A stretch of 64,000 nucleotides of DNA from Haloimpatiens sp042688525 (GTDB lineage Bacteria; Bacillota; Clostridia; Clostridiales; Clostridiaceae). The stretch is taken from NCBI RefSeq assembly GCF_042688525.2, contig NZ_JBHWAB010000001.1:1116001-1180000 (forward strand), in the 5' to 3' direction. The position numbers and the translations under genes were made by a program. The notes under the pieces are model-generated. The model searched no databases and was not told where the DNA came from. It saw nothing but the letters and a program-made list of their open reading frames with translations. Below, piece by piece: positions 16,184 through 25,021 of this stretch; within the stretch, counting starts at the first letter, position 1; each line of letters begins with the position of its first letter.

Positions 16184-18319
16184 ATGGAATTAAATAAAAG
16201 GAGTATAGAAATAATTCAATACCTCATAAAAAAAGAGGAGTTTGTTAAAGTAAGTGAACTTGCAAATAAATATAATGTCACTAATAGAACTATAAGATAC
16301 GATATTGACAAAATTGAGAAGATTTTTGTTAAAAATGGATTTGGATATTTAGATAGACACCATGTAAAAGGAGTAAGAATACCCAAAAATAAAGGTATAG
16401 ATAAATTTCTTAATAAATTTGTTAATACGAATACTCCATTTAAGTATTCTTATTCTAAGGATGAGAGAACTAAATTCATAATAACAAAATTGTTACAAGC
16501 TAGTTCACCTGTAAAACTAAATTATTTTGAAGAAATTTTATGCGTATCTAGAAATACTATATTAAAAGAAATGGATTGTATAGAAAATTGGCTTTTTAAG
16601 AAAAATCTTTTTTTAATACGTAAACCAAGAGTTGGGATTTATATTGAAGGTAGTGAAATAGAAAAAAGAAAGGCCATAATAGAAGTTGCCTCGGAAACGA
16701 TTTCTACTACAGATATATTTAATTACATAAATAGAAAAATGGTACAATCTAAAATTAATAATTTGCAGTTTGAAGTTCTTTTTTCGGAGGTCGATGTAGA
16801 TTTTTTAAATGATCTTGTGATAGAGGCAGAAAAAGAGTTAGGCAAAGAATTTAGCGATGAAGCTTATGGGAACTTAATAACACATATGGCTATTATGATA
16901 AAAAGAATTCAATTAAATAAAAATATATATTTACCTGAAGTGGATTTGAATATGGTAAAAGAATATAAAGAATATGATGTATCTAAGAAAATAATAAGCA
17001 AAATAAAGGATAAATATAATATTCATGTACCAGCAGAAGAAACAGGTTATATAGCATTACATTTATTAGGAGCTAAAGTTTTAAAAACAAATCACATGTA
17101 TGATTTGAAAAATTGTAAATATGATGATTTGTACGATATAGTTAAAAAAATGACAGAAGAAATTGAAAAAATATATAATGTAAATTTTAAAAATAAGAAG
17201 CTTAAAATAATAGAAAGCCTTGTACTACATTTAAGACCTTCTATTTATAGAATAAAGTTTGGTCTTAAACTTGAAAATCCACTTTATGATGAAATTATCA
17301 CAAAATACAATACATTATTTATGAATACTAAATCAGTTATAAGGTATTTGGAGGAATATATAGGAGCTGAAGTTAATAATCAGGAAGTTTCTTATATAAC
17401 TCTTCATTATGCGGCAGCCTTTGAAAATGTAAAAAAAGACTTAGAGCGAAAAACAAGGATTATTTTAGTATGTGGTACAGGTATTGGAACTGCAAATATG
17501 GTAGCTTCTCAGATATCTAAAGAATTTAATGTAGAAGTTGTTGATACTATGTCATATAGAGCTGTTAAAAATTTAAACCGTAAGGATTATGATTATATAA
17601 TAAGTACAATTGAAATACCAGATTGTAATAAAGAAGATTATATAAAGATAAGTCCTATGTTACTTAAGAATGATTATGAAAAGCTTGAAAAATATTTACA
17701 AATTAAATATAAACCCAAAGATGGTTTTAATGAATATTTAGTAAATAGGTTAATAAATATTACAGAACAATATTGTGATATACATGATAAGCAGCAGCTT
17801 CAGCTGGAGTTTTTATATGAATTAAAAAGAAATCGACAAAATATTTTAGAAAGAAGGGTTGTTTACATGCTTAATGATTTACTTACCAAAGATGTTATTA
17901 AATTAAACGTAGAATGTTCTAATTGGAAAGAAGCTATAAAAGCAGGTACAAATATATTGTTGAAAAAAGGATGTATAAAAGAATCATACGAGAAGGCTAT
18001 ATTTACAAGTTTTGAAGAAGTTGGACCATATATGGTTGTGGCACCAGGAATAGTTCTCTCTCATTCTAGACCAGAAAATGGAGTAGACAAACTTTCTATG
18101 AGTTTAATAACATTAAAAGAACCAATTGAATTTGGAAGTAGTACAAATGATCCAGTTAAATTAGTAATTACTTTGGCAGCAAAAGATAATGAAAGTCATT
18201 TAAAGGCATTAGCTCAACTTATGGAGTTATTTATGAATAGTGATGATTTAAAAAAGGTAATGAAAGCATCAAATAAAGAAGAGCTTTTAAAAATAATAAA
18301 TAAATATTCTAAGAAATAA
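16184..18319 (+). CDS. PRD-domain transcriptional regulator with EIIB- and EIIA-like domains
   Basis: 711 residues. Two N-terminal helix-turn-helix domains (about 1-60 and 85-150) precede two PRD modules (about 170-400, with regulatory His such as in THMAIM, LHLLG, LHLRPS and LHYAA). An EIIB-like P-loop comes next, with Cys430 in VCGTGIGTANM. The protein ends in a PTS-2 type EIIA domain, with the phospho-His in LSHSRPENG at residue 627. This MtlR/BglG-type architecture activates transcription depending on PTS phosphorylation. It heads an operon with UlaB- and UlaA-like PTS genes that lacks a separate EIIA gene. ATG 16184 is used because AAAGGA lies eight bases before it; two earlier ATGs overlap that site. 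Confidence 0.9.
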   Translation: MELNKRSIEIIQYLIKKEEFVKVSELANKYNVTNRTIRYDIDKIEKIFVKNGFGYLDRHHVKGVRIPKNKGIDKFLNKFVNTNTPFKYSYSKDERTKFIITKLLQASSPVKLNYFEEILCVSRNTILKEMDCIENWLFKKNLFLIRKPRVGIYIEGSEIEKRKAIIEVASETISTTDIFNYINRKMVQSKINNLQFEVLFSEVDVDFLNDLVIEAEKELGKEFSDEAYGNLITHMAIMIKRIQLNKNIYLPEVDLNMVKEYKEYDVSKKIISKIKDKYNIHVPAEETGYIALHLLGAKVLKTNHMYDLKNCKYDDLYDIVKKMTEEIEKIYNVNFKNKKLKIIESLVLHLRPSIYRIKFGLKLENPLYDEIITKYNTLFMNTKSVIRYLEEYIGAEVNNQEVSYITLHYAAAFENVKKDLERKTRIILVCGTGIGTANMVASQISKEFNVEVVDTMSYRAVKNLNRKDYDYIISTIEIPDCNKEDYIKISPMLLKNDYEKLEKYLQIKYKPKDGFNEYLVNRLINITEQYCDIHDKQQLQLEFLYELKRNRQNILERRVVYMLNDLLTKDVIKLNVECSNWKEAIKAGTNILLKKGCIKESYEKAIFTSFEEVGPYMVVAPGIVLSHSRPENGVDKLSMSLITLKEPIEFGSSTNDPVKLVITLAAKDNESHLKALAQLMELFMNSDDLKKVMKASNKEELLKIINKYSKK
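17851..17869 (+). promoter_or_regulatory. Possible internal ribosome binding site and start for a free EIIA
   Basis: Inside the regulator gene, AAGAAGGG (17851-17858) sits eight bases before an in-frame ATG (17867), which falls exactly at the first residue of the EIIA domain (MLNDLLTKDVI). Translation from here would give a 150-residue stand-alone EIIA. This is inference from position; usage is unproven. Confidence 0.4.
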
Positions 18320-18354
18320 TAAATACGTTATCTAAATATAAGGAGGAGATATAA

Positions 18355-18633
18355 ATGAAAATATTAGTGTGTTGTGGAAGTGGACTTGGAAGTAGTTTTA
18401 TGATTGAAATGAATATTAAGAAAGTATTGAAAGAGTTAAACTTTGATGCTGAAGTTGACCATTCAGATTTGTCATCAGCAGCAGGTATAAAAGCAGATGT
18501 TTATGTAGGAACAAGAGATATAGCTAGTCAAATGACTTCTTTAGGAGATGTTATTTCTTTAAATAATATGATTGATATGGGTGAACTAAAAGATAAATTA
18601 ACAGAGTATCTTAATAAAAAAGGACTATTATAA
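18355..18633 (+). CDS. ulaB: PTS ascorbate-type EIIB component
   Basis: 92 residues, the normal size of a free EIIB of the ascorbate/galactitol type. The phosphate-accepting cysteine lies in the N-terminal P-loop KILVCCGSGLGSS (Cys6/Cys7). It carries phosphate from EIIA to the incoming sugar at the membrane partner. The ATG has an AAGGAGGAG site. It lies 35 bases after the regulator and 160 bases before the IIC gene, separated from the latter by a perfect hairpin. The sugar could be ascorbate or a related pentose derivative; the adjacent transketolase fits a pentose route. Confidence 0.88.
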   Translation: MKILVCCGSGLGSSFMIEMNIKKVLKELNFDAEVDHSDLSSAAGIKADVYVGTRDIASQMTSLGDVISLNNMIDMGELKDKLTEYLNKKGLL

Positions 18634-18656
18634 AGTAGAAAAATATGAATGTTAAT

Positions 18657-18691
18657 ACATGATACCTAATGAATTATATTAGGTATCATGT
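18657..18691 (+). other. Perfect intercistronic hairpin in the PTS operon
   Basis: ACATGATACCTAAT (18657-18670) pairs perfectly with ATTAGGTATCATGT (18678-18691), with a 7-base loop and no T-tract. It may protect or process the mRNA between the IIB and IIC genes rather than end transcription. Confidence 0.6.
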
Positions 18692-18792
18692 ACATAGAGA
18701 GTTAAAAGGCGATTAATAATTATACAAATAAGATTAAATAGAATTTTATTTTTAAAATTCTATAATAAATAAATAAACGAAGGAGGAATAAT

Positions 18793-20055
18793 ATGTTAAA
18801 GTTAATATTGGATATTCTAAGTACTCCAGCTATACTAGTTGGTTTAATAGCAATGATAGGTTTAATAGCTCAAAAGAAATCAAAATCTGATATTTTTAAA
18901 GGAACAATTAAAACTATACTTGGATTCTTAGTACTTGGTGGTGGAGCAACAGTAGCAGTTGGAGCATTAAATCATTTTGGAACAATGTTTCAACAAGGAT
19001 TTGGAATAAGAGGAATTGTACCACATAATGAAGCAATAGTTGCATTAGCACTTAAAACTTATGGTACACAAACAGCATTGATAATGGCTTTTGGTATGTT
19101 AGTTAATATTTTAATAGCAAGATTTACAAAACTTAAATATATATTTTTAACAGGACATCATGCTCTTTATATGTCATGTATGATAGCTGCAATATTAGTG
19201 GCTGGAGGAATGGCAGGAACTTCATTAGTAATCACAGGCTCAATAATATTAGGACTTATAATGGCAATTTTCCCAGCATTAGCTCAACCAGTAATGAGAA
19301 AAATTACAGGGACAGATGATGTAGCTTTTGGACATTTTGGTACTACTGGATATTTACTTGCAGCAGGAGTTGGTAAATTAGTAGGAAAAGATTCTAAATC
19401 AACAGAAGATATGAAATTTCCTCAAGGATTAGCATTTTTAAGAGATAGTTCAGTAGCAATAAGTTTAACTATGGGTATACTTTATATAATAGTTGCTGTA
19501 GCATGTGGACCAAGCTTTGTAGAATCTAAATTAAGTGGTGGTCAAAATTTCATTGTCTTTTCAATTATACAAGCAATAACATTTGCAGGTGGTGTTTATA
19601 TTATACTTGCAGGTGTAAGATTAATACTTGCAGAGATAGTTCCAGCATTTAGAGGTATAGCAATGACTTTGGTACCAAATGCAAAACCAGCACTTGATTG
19701 CCCAGTAGTATTTCCATATGCTCCAAATGCAGTACTTATAGGTTTCTTATCAAGTTTTGTTGGAGGAATTGTAGGAATGTTTATTTTAATAGTGTTAAAA
19801 GCCCCTGTCATTCTTCCAGGTGTTGTACCTCATTTCTTCTGTGGTGCTACTGCAGGTGTATTTGGTAATGCAACTGGTGGAAGAAAAGGTGCAGTATTAG
19901 GTGCTTTTGCACATGGCTTACTTATAACATTCTTACCAGTATTACTATTACCTGTACTTGGCAATTTAGGATATGCTAATGCTACATTTAGTGATGCAGA
20001 TTTTGGTGTAGTAGGTATCATTCTTGGTAATATATTAAAATTATTTGTACATTAA
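18793..20055 (+). CDS. ulaA: PTS ascorbate-type EIIC membrane permease
   Basis: 420 residues, strongly hydrophobic, with about ten to eleven membrane segments. The conserved UlaA features are present: GFLVLGGGATVAVGAL near the start, TGHHALYMSC, GTDDVAFGHFGTTGYL and the late HFFCGATAGVFGNATGGRKGA loop. The family transports L-ascorbate (or a similar sugar acid) coupled to phosphorylation by UlaB. It sits between ulaB and the structured RNA/transketolase genes. AAGGAGGA precedes the ATG. Confidence 0.92.
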   Translation: MLKLILDILSTPAILVGLIAMIGLIAQKKSKSDIFKGTIKTILGFLVLGGGATVAVGALNHFGTMFQQGFGIRGIVPHNEAIVALALKTYGTQTALIMAFGMLVNILIARFTKLKYIFLTGHHALYMSCMIAAILVAGGMAGTSLVITGSIILGLIMAIFPALAQPVMRKITGTDDVAFGHFGTTGYLLAAGVGKLVGKDSKSTEDMKFPQGLAFLRDSSVAISLTMGILYIIVAVACGPSFVESKLSGGQNFIVFSIIQAITFAGGVYIILAGVRLILAEIVPAFRGIAMTLVPNAKPALDCPVVFPYAPNAVLIGFLSSFVGGIVGMFILIVLKAPVILPGVVPHFFCGATAGVFGNATGGRKGAVLGAFAHGLLITFLPVLLLPVLGNLGYANATFSDADFGVVGIILGNILKLFVH

Positions 20056-20065
20056 TAAAAAAATA

Positions 20066-20195
20066 GTTAGATAAAATTTTATTCCATGTTTACTACCGCT
20101 AAAACTCTCCTTTGGGGAGGAGAGTTAGGCGGTACTAGAATCATGGATAAGGGCTTCTAAACTTCATTTGAAGCCAAGAACCCTCTTTATCTAAC
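20066..20195. ncRNA. Structured RNA candidate between ulaA and transketolase
   Basis: Five stems nest in 130 bases. P1 is GTTAGATAAA (20066-20075) with TTTATCTAAC (20186-20195). P2 is CCATG (20084-20088) with CATGG (20142-20146). P3 is TACCGC (20094-20099) with GCGGTA (20129-20134). P4 is AACTCTCC (20103-20110) with GGAGAGTT (20119-20126). P5 is GGCTTC (20152-20157) with GAAGCC (20170-20175). AGGG (20150-20153) can also pair with CCCT (20181-20184), an alternative or pseudoknot. The block is far richer in G/C than its surroundings and has no T-tract. It does not match a riboswitch class I know. It could be a cis-regulatory leader for the transketolase genes, an independent RNA, or the conserved end of a lost IS200/IS605-type element. 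Confidence 0.55.
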
Positions 20196-20391
20196 CAAAA
20201 TAAATTAAAAATAAACTCAACTATGATTTTAATATATATTTCTTTTATAGTAAATATGTAAATAGAAAAAAATTATATTAATAACTAATTAAATAAATTT
20301 GGATTTGTCATCTAAGGGTGGCAAATCCGATAATTTTCTTTTTAAGGCTTTGGTGAAATTATTTAGCATACAGAAAAGGAGGATTACAAAT

Positions 20392-21213
20392 ATGGATAAA
20401 GATCAAATAAAATTTTTAGATGAAAAAAGTAAATATATACGAAAGTTAATAATTAATGAAATAGCTAAACTTGGACAAGGTCATATTGGAGGGAGTCTTT
20501 CTGCTGTAGAAACTTTGGTAGTTTTATATTATAAGGAAATGAATATTAATCCTGATAATCCTAATATGAAAGCTAGAGATAGATTTATAATGTCAAAAGG
20601 ACATGCTGGACCAGCAGTTTATGCTGTATTGGCAGATAAGGGCTTTTTTCCATTATCTGAATTGGATACATTAAATAAACCTGAAACTAATTTACCTAGT
20701 CATTGTGATATGAATAGAACAAAGGGGATAGATATGACAGTGGGATCTTTAGGACAAGGTTTATCTTGTGCTGTAGGGATGGCAAAAGCTTCAAAATTAC
20801 AGAAAGATAATGCATATATTTATTGTATGGTAGGAGATGGAGAAGTTCAAGAAGGACAAATTTGGGAAGCGGCTATGTCAGCAGCAAATTTTAAATTGAA
20901 TAATTTAATTGCTTTTACAGATTATAATAAAATTCAATTAGATGGTACTGTTAAGGAAATAATGGATATATCACCTATAGATAAAAAATGGCAAGCATTT
21001 GGATGGAATGTAATAAGTGTAAATGGACATGATGTATTAGAAATTTATGAAGCTATAGAAAAAGCTAAAAATACTAAAGAAAAGCCTACAATGATAATAC
21101 TAAATACTGTAAAGGGGAAAGGTGTTTCATTTATAGAAGCAATGGGCGATGCTAATCATAGTACATCAATTACAGAAGAACAAAGAGTTAGAGCTTTAGA
21201 GGAATTAGAATAG
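20392..21213 (+). CDS. Transketolase, N-terminal (TPP-binding) subunit
   Basis: 273 residues. The TPP/Mg2+ motif GDGEVQEGQIWEAAMSAA..NLIAFTDYNK is clear, with upstream SKGHAGPAVYA and VGSLGQGLS. It is the first half of a split transketolase that moves two-carbon units between sugar phosphates. The real start is the ATG at 20392, with AAAGGAGG eight bases before it; an open frame extends further upstream but lacks a start signal. It is paired with the C-terminal subunit 11 bases downstream. Its position in a PTS operon for a sugar acid/pentose suggests dedicated catabolic use. Confidence 0.92.
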   Translation: MDKDQIKFLDEKSKYIRKLIINEIAKLGQGHIGGSLSAVETLVVLYYKEMNINPDNPNMKARDRFIMSKGHAGPAVYAVLADKGFFPLSELDTLNKPETNLPSHCDMNRTKGIDMTVGSLGQGLSCAVGMAKASKLQKDNAYIYCMVGDGEVQEGQIWEAAMSAANFKLNNLIAFTDYNKIQLDGTVKEIMDISPIDKKWQAFGWNVISVNGHDVLEIYEAIEKAKNTKEKPTMIILNTVKGKGVSFIEAMGDANHSTSITEEQRVRALEELE

Positions 21214-21224
21214 GGGGGAGTTTC

Positions 21225-22163
21225 ATGGGTCAAGGTATAGAAATGAGAAAAGTTTTATGCAAAGAGCTAGAGAAATTAATGGAAAAAGATGAAAGAATAA
21301 TAGTATTAGATGCAGATTTAGCTAAACCTAATGGTACTTTACCACTTAGAAAGAAATATCCAGAAAGGGCTTTTGAAGTTGGAATTGCAGAGCAAAATAT
21401 GGCAGGGATAGCAGCAGGTATGGCTGCTTATGGATGTATACCTTTTATAGCATCTTTTACTCCTTTTGCAAGTAGAAGAATATGTGATCAAATTGCTATT
21501 TCAATAGCGTATGCCAAACAAAACGTTAAAATATTAGGAACAGCACCAGGAATAGCAGCACAATTAAATGGTGGTACGCATATGAGTATGGAAGATATAG
21601 GAGTACTTAGAAGTATACCAGATATGGTGATTTTTGAACCAGTTGATATTGTACAACTGAAAAAGTCTCTTCCAAAAATAATTCAATATAATGGACCAAT
21701 TTATATAAGATTATTTAGAAAAGTAACACCTGTTATATTTGATGAAAATTACGAATTTAATTTATTTAAAGCAGATTGTATAAAAAAGGGAAGAGATGTA
21801 ACTTTATTTGCTTCAGGAATTATGACACCAGAAGCTTTAAAAGCAGCAGAAGAATTAAAGAAAGAAGGTATAGAAGCTGAAGTTATAAATGTGCATACAA
21901 TAAAACCTATTGATAAAGAGACAATAGTAAAATCAGCAAGAAAAACAGGAGCAGTGGTAACTTGTGAAAATCATAATGTAATTGGTGGACTTAAAAGTGC
22001 AGTATCAGAGGTATTAATAGAAGAATGTCCTGTTCCATTAAAAGGAATAGGTGTTCAAGATCACTTTGGTGAAGTTGGAAGCTTGGATTATTTAAAGAAG
22101 AAATATAATATGACTTTTTGTGATATTATTAAAGCGGTTAAGGAAGTTATAGGTAAAAAGTAG
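21225..22163 (+). CDS. Transketolase, C-terminal subunit
   Basis: 312 residues. The pyrimidine-binding domain has the catalytic Glu in EVGIAEQNMAGIAAGMA, and the C-terminal transketolase domain starts around residue 190 (RDVTLFASGIMTPEAL). It completes the enzyme made with the preceding gene. The ATG has a GGGGGGAG site and the gene ends in a strong terminator, which marks the end of the PTS-transketolase cluster. It could also be used in the non-oxidative pentose phosphate route generally. Confidence 0.92.
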   Translation: MGQGIEMRKVLCKELEKLMEKDERIIVLDADLAKPNGTLPLRKKYPERAFEVGIAEQNMAGIAAGMAAYGCIPFIASFTPFASRRICDQIAISIAYAKQNVKILGTAPGIAAQLNGGTHMSMEDIGVLRSIPDMVIFEPVDIVQLKKSLPKIIQYNGPIYIRLFRKVTPVIFDENYEFNLFKADCIKKGRDVTLFASGIMTPEALKAAEELKKEGIEAEVINVHTIKPIDKETIVKSARKTGAVVTCENHNVIGGLKSAVSEVLIEECPVPLKGIGVQDHFGEVGSLDYLKKKYNMTFCDIIKAVKEVIGKK

Positions 22164-22167
22164 TGTG

Positions 22168-22203
22168 AAAAATTCAGCAATTTTTTAATTGCTGAATTTT
22201 TTT
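22168..22203 (+). terminator. Terminator after the transketolase genes
   Basis: AAAAATTCAGCAATT pairs with AATTGCTGAATTTTT and is followed by Ts. Confidence 0.9.
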
Positions 22204-22271
22204 GATTATCTATCCTGATACGTAATTTTATAAGTTTTTTGAAAAATTTTTATAATAGTATAAAATAGATA

Positions 22272-22302
22272 TTGCAACTTACGTTACGTAATGTATTATA
22301 AT
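22272..22302 (+). promoter_or_regulatory. MerR-type promoter with palindromic operator
   Basis: TTGCAA (22272-22277) and TATAAT (22297-22302) are separated by 19 bases, the over-long spacer typical of MerR-controlled promoters. The spacer contains the 6-1-6 palindrome TTACGTTACGTAA (22279-22291). The gene directly downstream encodes a MerR-family protein, so autoregulation is likely. Confidence 0.75.
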
Positions 22303-22324
22303 AATTTATATAGAGGTGATAAAA

Positions 22325-23524
22325 GTGAAGGAAAGTAAATCTCAGTTAATAGGTATAGGTGAATTTTCCTCAAAAGCAGGTGTTACATTGAGGACATTGA
22401 GATATTATGATAATATAGGATTATTAAAACCATGTTCTTATAATAAATCTGGTCATAGGTTATACAATAAGCAAGATTTTGCAAAGCTTCAAAAAATTTT
22501 AACTTTGAAATTTATAGGGCTTTCATTAGATGAAATAAAAAAAATAATTAAATATGATGTTAATGAACAAGATTTTAAAAAATCCTTAGAAATTCAAAAA
22601 AAGATAATGGAAGATAAAATATATCATACTTATATGGTTATGAAAGCAATAGATGAGGCTTTAGAAACTGCAAGTAATAATGATATTATTAACTGGGATA
22701 AGTTCACAAATATAATAAATGTAATACAATTGGATAAAAAATTGTTACAACAATATGAAAATGCCTCTAATTTAAGAGCTAGAATAAGAATTCATGAGGA
22801 ATTTAGTGTTAACAAGAGTGGATGGATGGAATGGTTTTTCCATCAATTAAATATTCCTCAAAATGCAAAAATACTTGAATTAGGTTGTGGAGATGCTAGT
22901 TTATGGACGAAAAATTTGGATAGAATACCAAATGGATGGAATATTATTCTTACAGATTTTTCAAAGGGCATGCTAAATGATGCTAAAAGAAATTTAGGGA
23001 AAAGTGCAAAAAGGTTTAAATTTAAAATAGTAGATGCACAGAAAATTCCTTTTGAAGATTCTAGGTTTGATGTAGTTATAGCTAACCATATGTTATATCA
23101 TGTTGATGATATAGAAAAAGCATTTTCAGAAATTACTAGGGTACTTAAAAAAAATGGTTATTTTTATGCTTCTACAGTAGGAAAAAATCATATGGCAGAG
23201 ATGAGAGATATTATAGGTAAGTTTAAATCAGAAGCATTAACATCAAAAAGTTGGGAAAGTACTTCAGATTTTCAGCTTGAAAATGGATTTGAACAATTAG
23301 AAAAGTGGTTTAATAACATTAAACTAAAAAGATATGAAGATAGTTTAAATGTGACGAAACCAGAACCATTAGTAGATTATATTTTTTCTATGCCTGGCAA
23401 TGTAAGAGAAAATTTTGATGAGGAAAGATTAAAGGAACTTATGATTTATTTAGAAAATAGAATTCACAAAGAGAGTGGTATTTATATAACTAAAGATACT
23501 GGTTTCTTTCAGGCTAGAAAATAA
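22325..23524 (+). CDS. MerR-family regulator fused to a SAM-dependent methyltransferase
   Basis: 399 residues. Residues about 5-75 are a MerR winged helix (GEFSSKAGVTLRTLRYYDNIGLL..GHRLY). A coiled-coil linker follows to about 125. From about 165 comes a class I methyltransferase domain with the SAM-binding LELGCGDASLW and later ADAQKIPFEDSRFD-like acidic motif. Such fusions probably modify a small effector, or use the methyltransferase fold as the sensing domain. GTG 22325 is chosen because AGAGGTGAT sits four bases upstream. It is monocistronic, with its own MerR-type promoter and a palindromic repeat immediately after the stop. The ligand is unknown. Confidence 0.85.
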   Translation: MKESKSQLIGIGEFSSKAGVTLRTLRYYDNIGLLKPCSYNKSGHRLYNKQDFAKLQKILTLKFIGLSLDEIKKIIKYDVNEQDFKKSLEIQKKIMEDKIYHTYMVMKAIDEALETASNNDIINWDKFTNIINVIQLDKKLLQQYENASNLRARIRIHEEFSVNKSGWMEWFFHQLNIPQNAKILELGCGDASLWTKNLDRIPNGWNIILTDFSKGMLNDAKRNLGKSAKRFKFKIVDAQKIPFEDSRFDVVIANHMLYHVDDIEKAFSEITRVLKKNGYFYASTVGKNHMAEMRDIIGKFKSEALTSKSWESTSDFQLENGFEQLEKWFNNIKLKRYEDSLNVTKPEPLVDYIFSMPGNVRENFDEERLKELMIYLENRIHKESGIYITKDTGFFQARK

Positions 23525-23527
23525 ATT

Positions 23528-23786
23528 ATTCAACTTTGGCAAGTGAAAATAGTCGCTGCGGGAAAAGATATATTGCTCTGAAACCTTTCACTTCACAAAG
23601 TAATTCTAAGGTTTAAAAATTTATTATTACTAAAAAACTCAAACTCGCTACACTCAAACAATGAGTTTTTCTTAACGTAATAATAAATTTTTAGACCAAG
23701 AATTACTAATTGTTTGCTCAAATGTTTCTTACGCAATATATCATTTCCCTTCGCTGGATGGTATTTTCTTGCTGTGAAAGTTGAGT
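23528..23786. repeat. Long palindromic element, copy 3
   Basis: The arms ATTCAACTTTGGCAAGTG and GCTGTGAAAGTTGAGT enclose an inner stem AGTAATTCTAAGG / CCAAGAATTACT. That stem in turn encloses a further palindrome of AAAAATTTATTATTAC type (about 23616-23693). The layered architecture matches copies 1 and 2, but the innermost sequence differs. It begins four bases after the methyltransferase stop. Confidence 0.75.
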
Positions 23787-23832
23787 AAGGGTTTTTTAAA
23801 ATTACTTAAAAATTAAGAAGGGAAGATATGAT

Positions 23833-24999
23833 ATGAAAAAAATACCTTTTTCACCACCAGATATAACAGAAAATGAAATAAATGCAGTAGTTGAAGTTTT
23901 AAAATCAGGATGGATTACAACAGGTCCAAAAACAGCAGAATTTGAGGAAAAAATTGCACAGTATTGTGAATGTAATAAAGCAGTAACTGTTTCTAGTGCT
24001 ACTGCAGGAATGGAGCTAGTTTTAAAAGCTTTTGATATAAAACCAGGAGATGAAGTAATAACTACTCCATATACATATACAGCTACAGCTAGTGTAATTG
24101 TTCATAGAGGGATTAAGCCTAAATTTGTAGATGTAAAAGAAGGAAGCTTTGTTATCGATATGGAAAAATTAGCAGATGCAATTACACCCAAAACAAAAGC
24201 AATTTTTACTGTTGACTTTGCAGGTGTTCCTGTAGATTATGATAAAATAAGAGAAATTCTTAAATCAAAAAATAGAGAAGACATTATTTATGTATCAGAC
24301 TCAGCACATTCTTTTGGAGCTAAATATAAAGGAAAAAGAGTAGGAAGCCAAGCTGATTTTCATGTGTTTTCATTTCATGCAGTAAAGAATTTAACTACTG
24401 CTGAAGGTGGAGCAGTTACTTTTGATAAAGATTTTGGCAGAGAGGATTTGAAAAAAGAATTTAAAATTACATCACTTCATGGCCAATCAAAAGATGCATT
24501 ATCAAAAATGAAAGCTGGAGCATGGAAATATGATGTAATAACTGATGGATGTAAATGTAATATGACAGACATAAATTCAGCTATAGGTGTTGAACAACTT
24601 AAACGTTATGATAAAATGTTAGAAAGACGAGAAGAGATATTTAACATATATAATGAAGCGCTTAAAGATAAAGAATGGTCAATTCTTCCATTTGAAAAAG
24701 ATAGTGAAAAACAAACATCGTATCATTTGTATCCACTAAGAATTAAAGGATTTAATGAGGAACAAAGAAATAAAGTTATACAAGTGCTTGCAGAAAAAGA
24801 TATAGCTACTAATGTTCACTTTATTCCATTACCACTTTTAACTGTATATAAGAATTTAGGATATCGCATGGAGGATTATCCAAATGCATATAAACAATAT
24901 ATAAATGAAATTTCACTACCTGTATATTCAAAACTTGAATTAGAAGATGCAAAGTACGTAGTTGAAGAATTTATTAAAGCAGTTGAAGAGATTATATAA
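23833..24999 (+). CDS. DegT/DnrJ/EryC1/StrS-type sugar aminotransferase (first)
   Basis: 388 residues. PLP-binding features include SSATAGMELVLKA near residue 55, the Asp in VSDSAHSFGA, and the Schiff-base lysine in FSFHAVKNLTTAEGG near 188. The family adds an amino group to keto sugars bound to UDP or dTDP. It is followed within 22 bases by a second DegT gene and then a nucleotide-sugar dehydrogenase, so the three likely make an unusual amino sugar for glycans or capsule. The ATG at 23833 is preceded by AAGAAGGGAAG. No glycosyltransferase lies in the cluster. Confidence 0.88.
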   Translation: MKKIPFSPPDITENEINAVVEVLKSGWITTGPKTAEFEEKIAQYCECNKAVTVSSATAGMELVLKAFDIKPGDEVITTPYTYTATASVIVHRGIKPKFVDVKEGSFVIDMEKLADAITPKTKAIFTVDFAGVPVDYDKIREILKSKNREDIIYVSDSAHSFGAKYKGKRVGSQADFHVFSFHAVKNLTTAEGGAVTFDKDFGREDLKKEFKITSLHGQSKDALSKMKAGAWKYDVITDGCKCNMTDINSAIGVEQLKRYDKMLERREEIFNIYNEALKDKEWSILPFEKDSEKQTSYHLYPLRIKGFNEEQRNKVIQVLAEKDIATNVHFIPLPLLTVYKNLGYRMEDYPNAYKQYINEISLPVYSKLELEDAKYVVEEFIKAVEEII

Positions 25000-25021
25000 G
25001 TAAGAAGGAGATGACAATATT

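Noticed and set aside
20066..20195. Call of the structured RNA as a known riboswitch
   Set aside because: I compared it from memory with TPP, SAM, THF, preQ1, fluoride, guanidine, ZTP and cyclic-di-GMP cores and found no match, so it is left unassigned.
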